Source of the DNA: Desulfovibrio aminophilus DSM 12254
GTDB taxonomy: Bacteria > Desulfobacterota > Desulfovibrionia > Desulfovibrionales > Desulfovibrionaceae
Assembly: GCF_000422565.1 (NCBI RefSeq)
Contig: NZ_AUMA01000009.1
Coordinates: 124,001 to 188,000, forward strand
Direction of reading: 5' to 3'
Length of the DNA: 64,000 nt
The notes beneath the pieces were generated by a model that saw nothing but the letters and a program-made list of their open reading frames with translations, was not told the DNA's origin and did no database searches. Shown here piece after piece: positions 8,231 through 17,143 of the stretch. The position numbers and the translations under genes are program-made. The stretch's first letter is position 1. The number at the start of each line of letters is the position of its first letter.

Positions 8231-8983
8231 ATGACGCAGGTCTTCTTCATCGGCGCGGGTCCGGGCGACCCGGAACTGCTCACGCTCAAGGCCGCGCGGC
8301 TCATCGGCATGGCCGACCTGGTGCTCTACGCGGGCTCCCTGGTGCCCCCGGCGACGGTGGCCGAGGCCAAGGACGGGGCCCGGGTCATGGACTCCGCCCC
8401 CCTGACCTTGGAGGAACAGCACGCCCTGGTCATGGACTGCGTTCGAGCCGGAGGACTGGTGGCCCGGGTGCATACCGGCGACCCCTCGCTCTACGGCGCG
8501 GTGCGCGAACAGACGGAACTCCTGGACCGCGAGGGCGTGGACTGGGAGGTGGTGCCCGGGGTCACGGCGGCCTTCGCCACGGCGGCCGCCGCGCGCGTGG
8601 CCTTCACCGTGCCGGACGGCACGCAGACCCTGATGGTCACGCGCCTGGCCGGGCGCACGCCCGTGCCCGAGGCCGAGGCCCTGCGCGAATTGGCCCGCCA
8701 CGGCTCGGCCCTGGCGATCTATCTTTCGGCCGGGGACGTCGCGGGGGTGCGGCGAGAACTGCTGGCCGGGGGGTTGCCCCCGGACACGCCGGTGGTCATC
8801 GGCCACCGCGTGGGCTGGCCGGACGGCTCGGTGCGGGAGACCAGCCTGGACCAGCTGGCCGAGGCCGCCGACGAGGCCGGATTCACGCGCCAGGCCGTGT
8901 TCCTGGTCCTGCCGGGCAACGGCGCGCGCGGCGCGCGCTCGAAACTCTACGACGGCGGCTTCCGCCACATGTACCGGGGGTGA
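8231..8983 (+). CDS. cobM: Precorrin-4/cobalt-precorrin-4 C11-methyltransferase (CobM/CbiF)
   Basis: 250 aa, a full-length tetrapyrrole methylase. FIGAGPGDPELLTLKAARLI opens the domain, LYAGSLVP and HTGDPSLYGA are the CobM/CbiF-specific motifs, and VVPGVTAAFATAAA forms the SAM site. It adds the C11 methyl group. CbiF would be the usual name in the anaerobic pathway suggested by CbiD. It follows bioD by 52 bp and overlaps the region before the next gene, so it may be read with bioAD or from its own weak promoter. Confidence 0.93.
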   Translation: MTQVFFIGAGPGDPELLTLKAARLIGMADLVLYAGSLVPPATVAEAKDGARVMDSAPLTLEEQHALVMDCVRAGGLVARVHTGDPSLYGAVREQTELLDREGVDWEVVPGVTAAFATAAAARVAFTVPDGTQTLMVTRLAGRTPVPEAEALRELARHGSALAIYLSAGDVAGVRRELLAGGLPPDTPVVIGHRVGWPDGSVRETSLDQLAEAADEAGFTRQAVFLVLPGNGARGARSKLYDGGFRHMYRG

Positions 8984-8985
8984 GC

Positions 8986-9384
8986 ATGGAACGGCTGTCC
9001 CTGAAAAGCGCGGCGCGGGAAGATTTCCTGGACATCACTGGAGAACTGCGCGAACTCGTGCGGATGCGGGGCTGGATCAGCGGGGCCCTGGCCCTGTTCT
9101 GCCCGCACACCACGGGAGCGCTGACGGTCAACGAAGGCGCGGACCCGGACGTGGAGCGCGACGTGCTCGCCCGGCTGCGGACCCTGGCTCCGCGCGAGGG
9201 CGACTACCGCCACGCCGAGGGCAACAGCGACGCCCACGTGAAGACGAGCCTCCTGGGGCCCTCGCTGCTCGTCCTGGTGCAGGACGGAACGCTCATGCTC
9301 GGCACGTGGCAGAAGGTCTTCTTCTGCGAATTCGACGGGCCCAGGCGGCGCGAACTCTGGGCCCAGTGGCTGCCGGGAGCCTGA
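8986..9384 (+). CDS. YjbQ/UPF0047 family protein
   Basis: 132 aa, matching the size of the YjbQ family (secondary thiamine-phosphate synthase enzyme domain). The conserved core is FCPHTTGALTVNEGADPDVERD at mid-length, followed by GNSDAHVKTSLLGPS and GTWQKVFFCEFDGPRRR. Members form trimers with a buried metal-binding His cluster; weak thiamine phosphate synthase activity has been reported for some, but the true role is unsettled. The ATG at 8986 is chosen; a GTG at 8980 overlapping the cobM stop is also possible. Confidence 0.88.
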   Translation: MERLSLKSAAREDFLDITGELRELVRMRGWISGALALFCPHTTGALTVNEGADPDVERDVLARLRTLAPREGDYRHAEGNSDAHVKTSLLGPSLLVLVQDGTLMLGTWQKVFFCEFDGPRRRELWAQWLPGA

Positions 9385-9642
9385 TCAGAAGAGTCGGCGG
9401 ACCTTGTCCCAGGCCTGCAACGGCGGCTCGACGCCCGGGCGGGACTGGGCCTGCTCCATGCGGCCGCGCAGGCCGTCCACCCAGGTCTTCAGGCGGAAGC
9501 ACTCGGCGGTGTCCATGTCGCGTCCGGCCTCGGTGAGCAGATCACGGCCCGCGCGGCGCAGCGCCTCGCGGTAGCCCATGCCCTTGGCGGCGTAGCGGGC
9601 GGCCTTGTCTTCCATGCGGCGCTTGGCTATTCTCTCGTTCAT
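9385..9642 (-). CDS. Small hypothetical charged protein
   Basis: 85 aa, very rich in Arg, Lys and Glu (MNERIAKRRMEDKAARYAAK at the start), with no signal peptide or membrane segment; predicted largely helical. It has a good ribosome site (GGAGG, 8 bp before the ATG at 9642). Its stop abuts the YjbQ stop on the other strand. I do not recognise a family. Confidence 0.65.
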   Translation of the reverse strand: MNERIAKRRMEDKAARYAAKGMGYREALRRAGRDLLTEAGRDMDTAECFRLKTWVDGLRGRMEQAQSRPGVEPPLQAWDKVRRLF

Positions 9643-9744
9643 GGTCGCATCCTCCCTGATGCCTGAGGTTCGCGACCTAAAAAGCAAATTCCGGGCCAGT
9701 CCCGGGCGACCGGCCGGGAATCCGCGCCACACGGACATTTCTCC

Positions 9745-10002
9745 ATGCAGAACAGCCACAAGTTCTTCCGCAACGAGGCCTGCGCCTACTTCCCCTGCCA
9801 TGAAACCGACGATCCCGGGAACTTCAACTGCCTGTTCTGCTACTGCCCGCTCTACTGCCTGGGCCCGGACTGCGGCGGCGACTTCCGGCTCACCCCGGCG
9901 GGCGTGAAGGACTGCACGCCCTGCATGCTGCCGCACCGGCCCGAAAACTACGGACGCATCGTGGAAAAACTCCGGCTGGTCTGCCGGAAGCGCGCGGACT
10001 AG
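9745..10002 (+). CDS. Cysteine-rich small domain protein
   Basis: 85 aa with 11 cysteines, most in the compact pattern FNCLFCYCPLYCLGPDCGG followed later by DCTPCMLPH. This matches the 'cysteine-rich small domain' family, a presumed metal-binding module often encoded next to, or fused with, cobalamin biosynthesis proteins. Corrinoid genes flank it here (cobM upstream, cobA-hemD downstream), which fits. No good ribosome site precedes the ATG at 9745. A role in corrinoid or metal handling is inferred from context only. Confidence 0.8.
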   Translation: MQNSHKFFRNEACAYFPCHETDDPGNFNCLFCYCPLYCLGPDCGGDFRLTPAGVKDCTPCMLPHRPENYGRIVEKLRLVCRKRAD

Positions 10003-10005
10003 GAA

Positions 10006-10362
10006 CTACTGCTCGGAGAGGTAGGGCAGGAGGAGGTCCATCTCGGCCAGGATATCCACGAAGCGGATTCCGGCCAGGAAGCGGCCGCCCACCAGCCCGG
10101 TCCAGACGATCTCGCCGAAGCGCTCTTCCTCCAGGGCGTTCAGCCCGTTGCCCACGGCCAGCACGGTCACGGCCTGGCCCACGTCCACGCGGCCGTAGAG
10201 CGAGGCGTCCTCGGAGCGGACCTTCATGCCCGCGCGGGAGAGGTCGTCCACGGCGAAGCGGTGGCGTCCGCCCGCCAGGAGCAGGTCGCAGCGCAGGCGG
10301 CCGTCCGCGGGCAGACGCGGCTTGCGACGGCGCTCCGCGCGACGACCGCCGGACGTGCTCAT
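10006..10362 (-). CDS. PilZ domain protein (c-di-GMP binding)
   Basis: 118 aa. The N-terminal RRKPR satisfies the PilZ RxxxR motif, and DDLSRAGM satisfies the (D/N)xSxxG motif about 30 residues later. The single domain suggests a stand-alone c-di-GMP adaptor. It ends the minus-strand run purN, MFS carrier, AMMECR1, PilZ, with a GGAGGAGG ribosome site. A large GGDEF-EAL protein at 35.8 kb is a possible source of the ligand. Confidence 0.8.
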   Translation of the reverse strand: MSTSGGRRAERRRKPRLPADGRLRCDLLLAGGRHRFAVDDLSRAGMKVRSEDASLYGRVDVGQAVTVLAVGNGLNALEEERFGEIVWTGLVGGRFLAGIRFVDILAEMDLLLPYLSEQ

Positions 10363-10396
10363 GGGGCCTCCTCCCGGCCGGGGTCGCGCCCCGGAA

Positions 10397-10957
10397 TCAG
10401 AAGACTTCCGCCTCGAACCAGAAGATGTCCGTGCCCTCGGCCTTCCAGGCGTCGGCCGGGAGCCCGGCCTTGAGGCAGGTCTGGCCCAGGAACTTCAGCC
10501 GGTCCCAGCCCCACTCCACCGGCACCTGGGGCAGGAGCAGCCCTGACTGGTAGCCCCGGCGCATGAGCAGGCCGTGGCGGCCCACTTCCACCAGTTCCGG
10601 GTCCGGGCAGGGCGTGAGGGGCGAGAGGATGGAGATCTCGACCTCCAGCCGGGCGAACTCCCCGGCGGTCAGCGGCGGAAAGCGCGGATCCTGGAAGGCC
10701 GCCGCCTGGGCCATGTCCCAGACCGTGCGGAACAGCGGGCCCGCGCCCTGGATGTGGCCGATGCAGCCGCGCAGCCGCCCGTCCAGGCTCAGGGTCACGA
10801 AGGCCCCCAGGCGCTCGCGCAGCTTGTCCGTGGGCGGCGCGGGCGGATCGTCTGGGCCGTGGCCCGGGGTCAGCCGGGAGGCGATGGACAGGCGCACCAG
10901 ATCCTTGAGGTAAATCTTTTCCTCGTCCGTGAGGGTGAAGTGGAAGGCTTCGGTCAT
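10397..10957 (-). CDS. AMMECR1 domain protein
   Basis: 186 aa. The family signature LRGCIGHI is present, along with AFVTLSLDGRLRGCIG upstream and SGLLLPQVPVEWGW in the C-terminal half. AMMECR1 proteins are found in all domains; in bacteria they often accompany MEMO1 and radical SAM genes, with no settled activity. The ATG at 10957 has an AAGGAGG site at ideal spacing; GTG at 10960 is an alternative. It follows the MFS gene by about 30 bp. Confidence 0.9.
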   Translation of the reverse strand: MTEAFHFTLTDEEKIYLKDLVRLSIASRLTPGHGPDDPPAPPTDKLRERLGAFVTLSLDGRLRGCIGHIQGAGPLFRTVWDMAQAAAFQDPRFPPLTAGEFARLEVEISILSPLTPCPDPELVEVGRHGLLMRRGYQSGLLLPQVPVEWGWDRLKFLGQTCLKAGLPADAWKAEGTDIFWFEAEVF

Positions 10958-10986
10958 CACGGCCTCCTTGTGCCCATGTCTCTATT

Positions 10987-12288
10987 TTATCCGGCCCGGG
11001 AGGTCTTGGCAAAGTCCGCGCCGGGCGCGGCCGGGGGCACCGCGCGCAGGAGCAGAAGCCCGGCGGCGAAAAGCAGGATCACCGCGCCCAGGCCCACGCG
11101 CTGGGAGCCCGAGGCCAAGGTCAGCCAGCCCACCAGGAGCGGGCCGATGAAGGCCGTGATCTTGCCCGAGAGCGCGAAGAGCCCGAACATCTGGTTGCGG
11201 ACCTCCTCCGGGGCCATGCGCGCCAGCCAGGTGCGACTGCTGGCCTGGGCCGGACCCACGAACAGGCCGAGGATCAGGCCGAAGACCCAGAACAGGGACT
11301 TGGAGGTGACCACGAGCATGAGCGCGCCGGGCAGCATGAGGCCCCAGAGGGACCAGACGATGACCTTCTTGGGCCCCAGACGGTCGTCCAGCACGGCGAA
11401 GGCCGCCGCGCCGAGCCCGGCGGTGACGTTCAGGCCGATGCCGTAGAGCAGGATCTCCTCCGGGCCCATGCCGAAGGTTCCGGCGGCGTAGATGCCGCCG
11501 AAGGCGAACATGGTCGTCAGGCCGTCGTTGTAGAGCATCCGCGCCAGAAGGAAGCGGCCGATGTCGCGGTAGCGCCGGGCCTGGCGCAGGGAGTCGCGGA
11601 TCTGGGCCAGCCCGGCCAGCACGGCGCGCCCCAGGGGCATGCCGGTGTCCGGCTCGTCGCGGGCCAGGAGAAAGAGCGGCAGAGAGAACAGGCCGAACCA
11701 AAGCGCGGTGAGCAGGGCCGTGGCCCGGACATGCTCGGCCTCCCCGCGCGGCAGGGGCAGCCAGGGATCGGCCGTGACCAGGCCGTAGAGCCCGATGGCG
11801 AGGCAGAGCAGGCCACCCACGTAGCCCACGGCCCAGCCCCAGCCGGACCAGCGGCCCAGGCGTTCCGGCGGGCAGAGCGAAGGCAGCATGGCGTTGGCGA
11901 AGACCACCCCGCACTCCATGCCCACGGTGGCCAGGCCCACCAGGATGAGCGCGGCCGGGACGCAGGCCGGGTCGGGCTTGATGAACCAGAGCAGGGCCGT
12001 GCAGACCACGGCCAGGAGCGTGAAGGCTCCGATCCAGGGTTTGCGGCGGCCCCGGTGGTCGGCCACCGCGCCCAGGAGCGGCCCGCCCAGGCCGATGACC
12101 AGCCCGGACACGGCCAGCATCTCGCCCCACTGGGCCGTGCCCAGGGTCTCGTTCTCGGCCACGGAGCGGGCGAAGTAGGCCGCGAAGACGAAGGTCTCGA
12201 TGAGCGTGGAGAAGGCGCTGTTGGCCCAGTCGTAGAAGGCCCAGGCCAGGAGCCCGGCCAGCGGACGGACGGGGCGCGCCGCGCTCAC
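10987..12288 (-). CDS. MFS transporter, UMF1/Atg22-like family
   Basis: 433 aa with about 12 hydrophobic segments. The start AWAFYDWANSAFSTLIETFVF is characteristic of the UMF1 family of major facilitator carriers, and GAVADHRGRRKPW is the MFS loop 2-3 motif. Start is GTG at 12288, 9 bp after the purN stop, so it is very likely co-transcribed with purN. The substrate is unknown; Atg22-related carriers export amino acids from yeast vacuoles. Confidence 0.88.
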   Translation of the reverse strand: MSAARPVRPLAGLLAWAFYDWANSAFSTLIETFVFAAYFARSVAENETLGTAQWGEMLAVSGLVIGLGGPLLGAVADHRGRRKPWIGAFTLLAVVCTALLWFIKPDPACVPAALILVGLATVGMECGVVFANAMLPSLCPPERLGRWSGWGWAVGYVGGLLCLAIGLYGLVTADPWLPLPRGEAEHVRATALLTALWFGLFSLPLFLLARDEPDTGMPLGRAVLAGLAQIRDSLRQARRYRDIGRFLLARMLYNDGLTTMFAFGGIYAAGTFGMGPEEILLYGIGLNVTAGLGAAAFAVLDDRLGPKKVIVWSLWGLMLPGALMLVVTSKSLFWVFGLILGLFVGPAQASSRTWLARMAPEEVRNQMFGLFALSGKITAFIGPLLVGWLTLASGSQRVGLGAVILLFAAGLLLLRAVPPAAPGADFAKTSRAG

Positions 12289-12297
12289 GGGAGGCCC

Positions 12298-12978
12298 CTA
12301 GAAGCCCTGCTCCAGGGGCGGATTCACGAGGCAGACCCCCAGATCCGAGAGGTCCGCCGGGGGCCGCTTGGCGGGGGTCAGCCGCACGTGGCGATCCTCC
12401 GTGATCAGGCGTCCCTCGGCCAGCCACTGCACGGCCTGGGGAAAGATGCGGTGTTCCAGCTTCAGGATGCGCGCGGCCAGGGCGTCGCCGCCCTCGCCCG
12501 GCTCGGCTGGAACGGCGGCCTGGATGACCACCGGGCCGTGGTCCATGATCTCGTCCACGAAATGCACGGTGCAGCCGGAGATGCGCACGCCGTAGTCAGC
12601 GGCGTCGCGCTGGCCGTGAGCCCCGGGAAAGCTCGGCAGAAGCGCGGGGTGGATGTTCAGCATGCGGCGATGAAAGGCCTGCACGAAGCCCGGGGAGAGG
12701 ATGCGCATGAACCCGGCCAGGATCACGGCCTCGGCCTGATGCGCCTCGATGGCCCGCAGAACCTCGCGGTCGAAGTCCCCGCGCGAGGGAAAGTCCGAGT
12801 GGACCACGACCTTGGTGGGGATGCCGTTCTTGCGCGCCCGGATCAGGCCGTAGGCGTCGGGCTTGTTGGCGACCACCAGCTTGATCTCGGCGTCCAGGAC
12901 GCCCTGCTCGATGCGGTCGATGAGGGCCTGCAGGTTGGAGCCGCCTCCGGAGACGAGCACGGCGAGGGACAGGGGCAT
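12298..12978 (-). CDS. purN: Phosphoribosylglycinamide formyltransferase PurN
   Basis: 226 aa. Transfers a formyl group from 10-formyl-THF to GAR in purine synthesis. VLVSGGGSNLQALID binds the phosphoribosyl part, and FMRILSPGFV with NIHPALLPSFPGAHG carries the catalytic Asn and His. It has a strong AAGGAG site and is the first gene of the unit that runs to the PilZ gene. Confidence 0.95.
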   Translation of the reverse strand: MPLSLAVLVSGGGSNLQALIDRIEQGVLDAEIKLVVANKPDAYGLIRARKNGIPTKVVVHSDFPSRGDFDREVLRAIEAHQAEAVILAGFMRILSPGFVQAFHRRMLNIHPALLPSFPGAHGQRDAADYGVRISGCTVHFVDEIMDHGPVVIQAAVPAEPGEGGDALAARILKLEHRIFPQAVQWLAEGRLITEDRHVRLTPAKRPPADLSDLGVCLVNPPLEQGF

Positions 12979-13035
12979 GGGGACTCCTTGAAGCGCGGGC
13001 TGCGCAAGAAATGCTGGAATTCAGGCGACTTGAAA

Positions 13036-13064
13036 ATAATAGCCCGGAATCCGGCCCGCGTCAA
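13036..13064 (-). promoter_or_regulatory. Sigma-70-like promoter of purN
   Basis: On the minus strand TTGACG, 17 bp, TATTAT, one of the closest consensus matches in the window. Predicted start near 13029, giving a leader of about 50 nt. Confidence 0.65.
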
Positions 13065-13078
13065 GAAAGCGAAAGGGA

Positions 13079-13108
13079 TTGGCAGGGGCGGGAACGGTGC
13101 GATAAGGT
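13079..13108 (+). promoter_or_regulatory. Sigma-70-like promoter of the MltF-like gene
   Basis: TTGGCA, 18 bp, TAAGGT, ending 8 bp before the ATG at 13117, so the leader would be nearly absent. It is back to back with the purN promoter, with only 14 bp between the -35 elements. Confidence 0.45.
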
Positions 13109-13116
13109 GCCGCACC

Positions 13117-14610
13117 ATGCCGACGCCGCTCCGCCTCCTCGTCCTCCTGATCCTGGCCGCCCTGGGAACAGTCGCGCCCAGCATCGCGGCCCAGCCCGGC
13201 GACGACGGCCGGGACGCGCGCATGGAGCACGCCCGGGCCCAGAGCCTCCTGGACATCTGGACCGGCGACCTGCCGGAGATGCTGGACAACCACCGCGTGC
13301 GCGCCCTGGTCATCAGCGACCGGGCCAACTTCTTCATCGACGCCACGGGCCAGCCCCGGGGTTTCATGTACGAGCTGGGCCAAATATACCGCAAGAAGCT
13401 CAACGTCGGGCGCAAAAAACGTGAGCTGCGGGTGGACGTGACCTACGTCCCCGTGCTCCTGGACGACGCCATTCCGGCCCTGCTGGCCGGACGCGGCGAC
13501 GTCATCGCCCACACCCTGACCGTGACCCCGGAAAGGGAGAAGCTGGTGGCCTTCACCGCGCCCCTGCTCACCGACGTGCGCGAGGTTCTGGTCACGCGCA
13601 AGGGCGCGCCGCGCCTGACGCGCATGGAGGACTTCGGCGGCCGCGAGGTCCACGTGGTGAGCGGTTCGAGCCACGTGGAGCACCTCCGGGCCCTGAACCT
13701 CCTGTTCTCGCGCCACGGCGTCCCGCCCGTGAAGATCGTGGAGGCCGAACATACCCTGGGCTCGGCCAACCTCCTGGAGATGCTCTCCGCCGGGATCATC
13801 GACAGCGTGGTCTGCGACGACCACCAGGCCGCGCTCTGGTCCCGGATCCTGCCCGGGCTGGTGATCAACGAGGCCTTTCCCCTGACCGCCGGGGGCAAGG
13901 CCGCCTGGGCCGTGCGCAAGACCAATCCCCTGCTCCTGGCGAGCCTGAACGCGGCCATCGCGGACATGCTTCGCGACCGGAAGGCGCTCGAATCCCGATT
14001 CGCGGCCTACCACCAAGACACGCGCTGGTTGTCCAACCCCTTCGTGGGCCGCGAGGGCCGCGCCTTCATGAAGCACTTCCAGGCCTACGCCCGGACCTAC
14101 GGCTTCGACTGGCTCCAGGCCCTGGCCCAGGCATTCCAGGAGTCGCGCCTGGACAACACGGCGGTCAGCCCCTCGGGCGCGGTGGGGATCATGCAGCTTT
14201 TGCCCTCCACGGGCCGGGGCCTGGGCTTCGACGACATCCGCCCGGCGGAGAACAACATCCACGCGGGCATCAAGTACATGAACCTGCTGCGCGGCCAGTT
14301 CGACGACGAGGCCATGACCCCGGAAAACCGCTTCCACTTCGCCCTGGCGGCTTACAACGCCGGGCCGAACCGGGTGAAGCGGCTGCGCGAGATGGCCGCC
14401 GAGGACGGGCTCGACCCCAACGTCTGGTTCGGGAGCGTGGAGCGCGAGGCCTTGCGCGTGGTGGGGCTGGAGACCGTGAACTACGTGCGCAACATCAACA
14501 ACTACTTCATCGCCTACCGGCTCTCGGCCGAGATCATCACACGCCGTGACGAAACCATGAAGAGCAAGGAGCGGACGACGCCATCGGCCGGGGGCGCGAT
14601 CCGTTCCTAG
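13117..14610 (+). CDS. MltF-like membrane-bound lytic transglycosylase
   Basis: 497 aa. A signal peptide (1-25) is followed by a solute-binding-protein-3-like domain (about 60-300) and a C-terminal SLT transglycosylase domain (about 325-480). The SLT core AQAFQESRLDNTAVSPSGA carries the catalytic Glu in QES, with GIMQLLPSTGRGLG and FALAAYNAGPNRV downstream. This order is that of MltF, which cleaves peptidoglycan without hydrolysis. It stands alone between divergent purN and a convergent methyltransferase whose stop it overlaps by 4 bp. Confidence 0.9.
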   Translation: MPTPLRLLVLLILAALGTVAPSIAAQPGDDGRDARMEHARAQSLLDIWTGDLPEMLDNHRVRALVISDRANFFIDATGQPRGFMYELGQIYRKKLNVGRKKRELRVDVTYVPVLLDDAIPALLAGRGDVIAHTLTVTPEREKLVAFTAPLLTDVREVLVTRKGAPRLTRMEDFGGREVHVVSGSSHVEHLRALNLLFSRHGVPPVKIVEAEHTLGSANLLEMLSAGIIDSVVCDDHQAALWSRILPGLVINEAFPLTAGGKAAWAVRKTNPLLLASLNAAIADMLRDRKALESRFAAYHQDTRWLSNPFVGREGRAFMKHFQAYARTYGFDWLQALAQAFQESRLDNTAVSPSGAVGIMQLLPSTGRGLGFDDIRPAENNIHAGIKYMNLLRGQFDDEAMTPENRFHFALAAYNAGPNRVKRLREMAAEDGLDPNVWFGSVEREALRVVGLETVNYVRNINNYFIAYRLSAEIITRRDETMKSKERTTPSAGGAIRS

Positions 14611-15602
14611 CGCTCCGCCAGCCGCCCCACCACCAGGGAGGCCTTGTCCCGGCCGTCCAGGCGCAACACGTCCGTGAGCCCGGCGTCCTCCATCCAGCCC
14701 CGCACCTCGGATTCCGTGTAGGTGTCCCCGCGCTCGGTGTTCACGAGCATGTTCAGGGCGAACAGGGCCCCGTGCAGCGGCGTGGTGCGGTCGTCGTCCA
14801 TGATGAAGTCCTGCACGGCCACCCGGCCGCCCGGATTCAGGGCCCGGGCCGCGCGGGCCACCAGACGCTTATTTTCCGCGGCGGAATTGATGTGCGCGAT
14901 GGCCGAGAGGAAGACCAGGTCGTAGCCTTGGCCGAAATCGGCGTCGTGGTAGTCGCCGTTCTGGGTGCCGATGCGCTCGGAGAGTCCCTCGGCCGCCACG
15001 TAGCGCCGCGTGAGCGGGGTCACATGGGGCAGGTCCAGGACCACGGCCGTGAGCCCGGGCTCGGCCCGGCAGAAGGCCATGCTGTAGGCCCCGGAGCCGC
15101 CGCCCAGGTCCAGGACGCGGCGCACCCCGGAGAGGTCCAGGAGCGCGGCCAGGGCCCCGGCGTCATCCTTGGCCCGGCGGTGCATGGCCTCGATGAAGGA
15201 GCGGGTGTCGGCCGAATCGGCCGAGGGCCGCTCGGTGACGCGGCCGCCGCGGCGCACGGCGTCGGTGAGCGTGGCCCAGCTCTTGTAGACGTTGGCGGTG
15301 TGCGCCAGACCCGAAAGGTAGCGCGGGCTCCTGGCGTTGAGGAAGGTCTCGGCGGCCTCGGTGTTGCGGAACAGTCCGCCGTCCTTGCGCACGAAGCCCA
15401 GGGCGGCCAGGGCGTTCAGCAGGCGGTCCAGGCCGCGCGGGTCCGCGCCCAGGCGCTCGGCCGCCTCCTCCGAGCCCAGCCCCTCCAGGCCCAGGGCCGT
15501 GAAGACTCCCAGTTCGAAGGCCGAGAGCAGCACCCGGCTCTCCTGGAAGGCCTTGGCGATCTCCTGGATATCCCTCTCGCCGCCAATCTCGGGCCTGGAC
15601 AT
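14607..15602 (-). CDS. SAM-dependent O-methyltransferase (Methyltransf_2 type)
   Basis: 331 aa. An N-terminal winged-helix dimerisation domain (about 15-95, ELGVFTALGLEGLGSEEAAE) precedes a class I SAM domain with VLDLGGGSGAYSMAF and GGRVAVQDFIMDDDRTTP. This layout is that of hydroxyneurosporene/acetylserotonin-type small-molecule methyltransferases. It starts 15 bp after the cobA-hemD stop with an AAGGAGG site, so it is co-transcribed with it. A tetrapyrrole-related substrate is possible, but nothing in the sequence shows this. Confidence 0.85.
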   Translation of the reverse strand: MSRPEIGGERDIQEIAKAFQESRVLLSAFELGVFTALGLEGLGSEEAAERLGADPRGLDRLLNALAALGFVRKDGGLFRNTEAAETFLNARSPRYLSGLAHTANVYKSWATLTDAVRRGGRVTERPSADSADTRSFIEAMHRRAKDDAGALAALLDLSGVRRVLDLGGGSGAYSMAFCRAEPGLTAVVLDLPHVTPLTRRYVAAEGLSERIGTQNGDYHDADFGQGYDLVFLSAIAHINSAAENKRLVARAARALNPGGRVAVQDFIMDDDRTTPLHGALFALNMLVNTERGDTYTESEVRGWMEDAGLTDVLRLDGRDKASLVVGRLAER

Positions 15603-15617
15603 GATCTCCTCCTTGCT

Positions 15618-17129
15618 CTACCGGCGCGCGTCCTCCACAAGGGCCGCCACCAGCGCGGGAATGGTGTAGTCGGCGGGCTGCACGGCGGGCGCGAAGCCGT
15701 ATTTCTCCAGCGTCCGGGCCGTCACCGGGCCGATGCAGGCGAAGCGCACCGAGGAATGTTTCCTCATCTCCTCGGCGGGCATCAGGGCGAAGAAGTTGTC
15801 CACCGTGGAGGAGCTGGCGAAGGTCACGTAGTGGATGCGGCCCTCGTCCAGGGCCGCGCGCAGTTCCGAGGCGTCGGACTGGGCGGGCCGGGTCTCGTAG
15901 ACCGGCAGCACGTCCACGTGGCAGCCCGCCTTGCGCAGATCCTCGGGCAGCACCTCGCGGGCCTCGCGAGCCCGGGGGATGAGGACGCGCTTGCCCGCCG
16001 CGCCTTTCTCCAGCAGTCCGGCCACCACCTGTTCGGCCACGAACTTCCCGGGCACGAAGTCCGCGCGGATGCCGCGTTCGGCCAGGGCGGCCGCCGTGGC
16101 CGGGCCGATGGCCCCCACCTCCACGCCCGCGAAGACGCGCGCGTCCAGGCCGAACTCGGCCAGGTGGTCCCAGAAGCACTTCACGCCGTTCACCGAGGTG
16201 AACACGGCCCAGTCGTAGGACGGCAGGGCCACCACGGCCTTCTCCACGGCCTCGTCGTCGGCCGCCGGGGTCACGGCGATGGTCGGGAACTCCAGGACGC
16301 AGGCCCCGTCCTCGCGCAGCAGGGCCGAGAGGTCGCTGGCCTGCTCGCGGGAGCGCGTGACCACCACGCCCTTGCCCAAAAGCGGCTTCTTCTCGAACCA
16401 GGCCAGCTTGTCGTGCAGGCCGCAGACCCCGCCCACGATGATGATGCTCGGGGCCTTGAACTTCCGGCGCTCGGCCTCTGCGGCCACGTGTTCAAGCGTG
16501 GAGACGAAGGACTGCTGGTCGCAGCGCGTGCCCCAGCGGACCAACGCCACCGGGGTCTCCGGAGCGCGGCCGTTGTTCATCAGGTTGCCCGCGATCATGG
16601 GCAGGTTCTTCACGCCCATGTAGAAAACCAGGGTGGAGCTGCTCCGCCCGTAGACTTCCCAGTTGTGGCCGGACTCCTCCTTGGTGGGGTCCTCGTGGCC
16701 GGTGATGAAGCAGACGCTCGTGGTGTGGTCGCGGTGCGTCACCGGAATCCCGGCGTAGGCCGCGGCGGCCACCCCGGACGTGACGCCCGGGACCACCTCG
16801 AATTCGACGCCCGCCTCCACCAGCTCCTCGGCCTCCTCGCCGCCACGCCCAAAGACATAGGGATCACCGCCCTTGAGCCGGGCCACGCTCTTGCCCTCGC
16901 GGGCCTTGGCGATGATCAGGGCGTTGATCTGGTCCTGAGGCAGGGTGTGGTCCCCGCCCTTCTTGCCCACGTAGAGCACTTCCGCGTCCTCGCGGCAGAA
17001 CTTCAGGAGGTCCGGGTGGGCCAGGTAGTCGTAGATGACCACGTCGGCCGTCTCCAGAATCTGCTTGCCCTTGAGGGTGAACAGGCCGAGATCGCCCGGG
17101 CCCGCGCCGATGAGATAGACCTTGGACAT
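15618..17129 (-). CDS. cobA-hemD: CobA-HemD fusion: uroporphyrinogen-III methyltransferase and synthase
   Basis: 503 aa. Residues about 1-245 are the SAM-dependent uroporphyrinogen-III C2,C7-methyltransferase (VYLIGAGPGDLGLFTLKGK, GGDPYVFGRGGEEAEE, VPGVTSGVAAAAYAGIPVTH). Residues about 250-500 are the HemD synthase that closes and flips ring D. The fusion makes precorrin-2 directly from hydroxymethylbilane and so feeds siroheme and cobalamin. Such fusions are known in Desulfovibrio relatives and in some Gram-positives. A GGAGG ribosome site precedes the ATG at 17129. Confidence 0.95.
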   Translation of the reverse strand: MSKVYLIGAGPGDLGLFTLKGKQILETADVVIYDYLAHPDLLKFCREDAEVLYVGKKGGDHTLPQDQINALIIAKAREGKSVARLKGGDPYVFGRGGEEAEELVEAGVEFEVVPGVTSGVAAAAYAGIPVTHRDHTTSVCFITGHEDPTKEESGHNWEVYGRSSSTLVFYMGVKNLPMIAGNLMNNGRAPETPVALVRWGTRCDQQSFVSTLEHVAAEAERRKFKAPSIIIVGGVCGLHDKLAWFEKKPLLGKGVVVTRSREQASDLSALLREDGACVLEFPTIAVTPAADDEAVEKAVVALPSYDWAVFTSVNGVKCFWDHLAEFGLDARVFAGVEVGAIGPATAAALAERGIRADFVPGKFVAEQVVAGLLEKGAAGKRVLIPRAREAREVLPEDLRKAGCHVDVLPVYETRPAQSDASELRAALDEGRIHYVTFASSSTVDNFFALMPAEEMRKHSSVRFACIGPVTARTLEKYGFAPAVQPADYTIPALVAALVEDARR

Positions 17130-17143
17130 GTTGCCTCCGGCGG

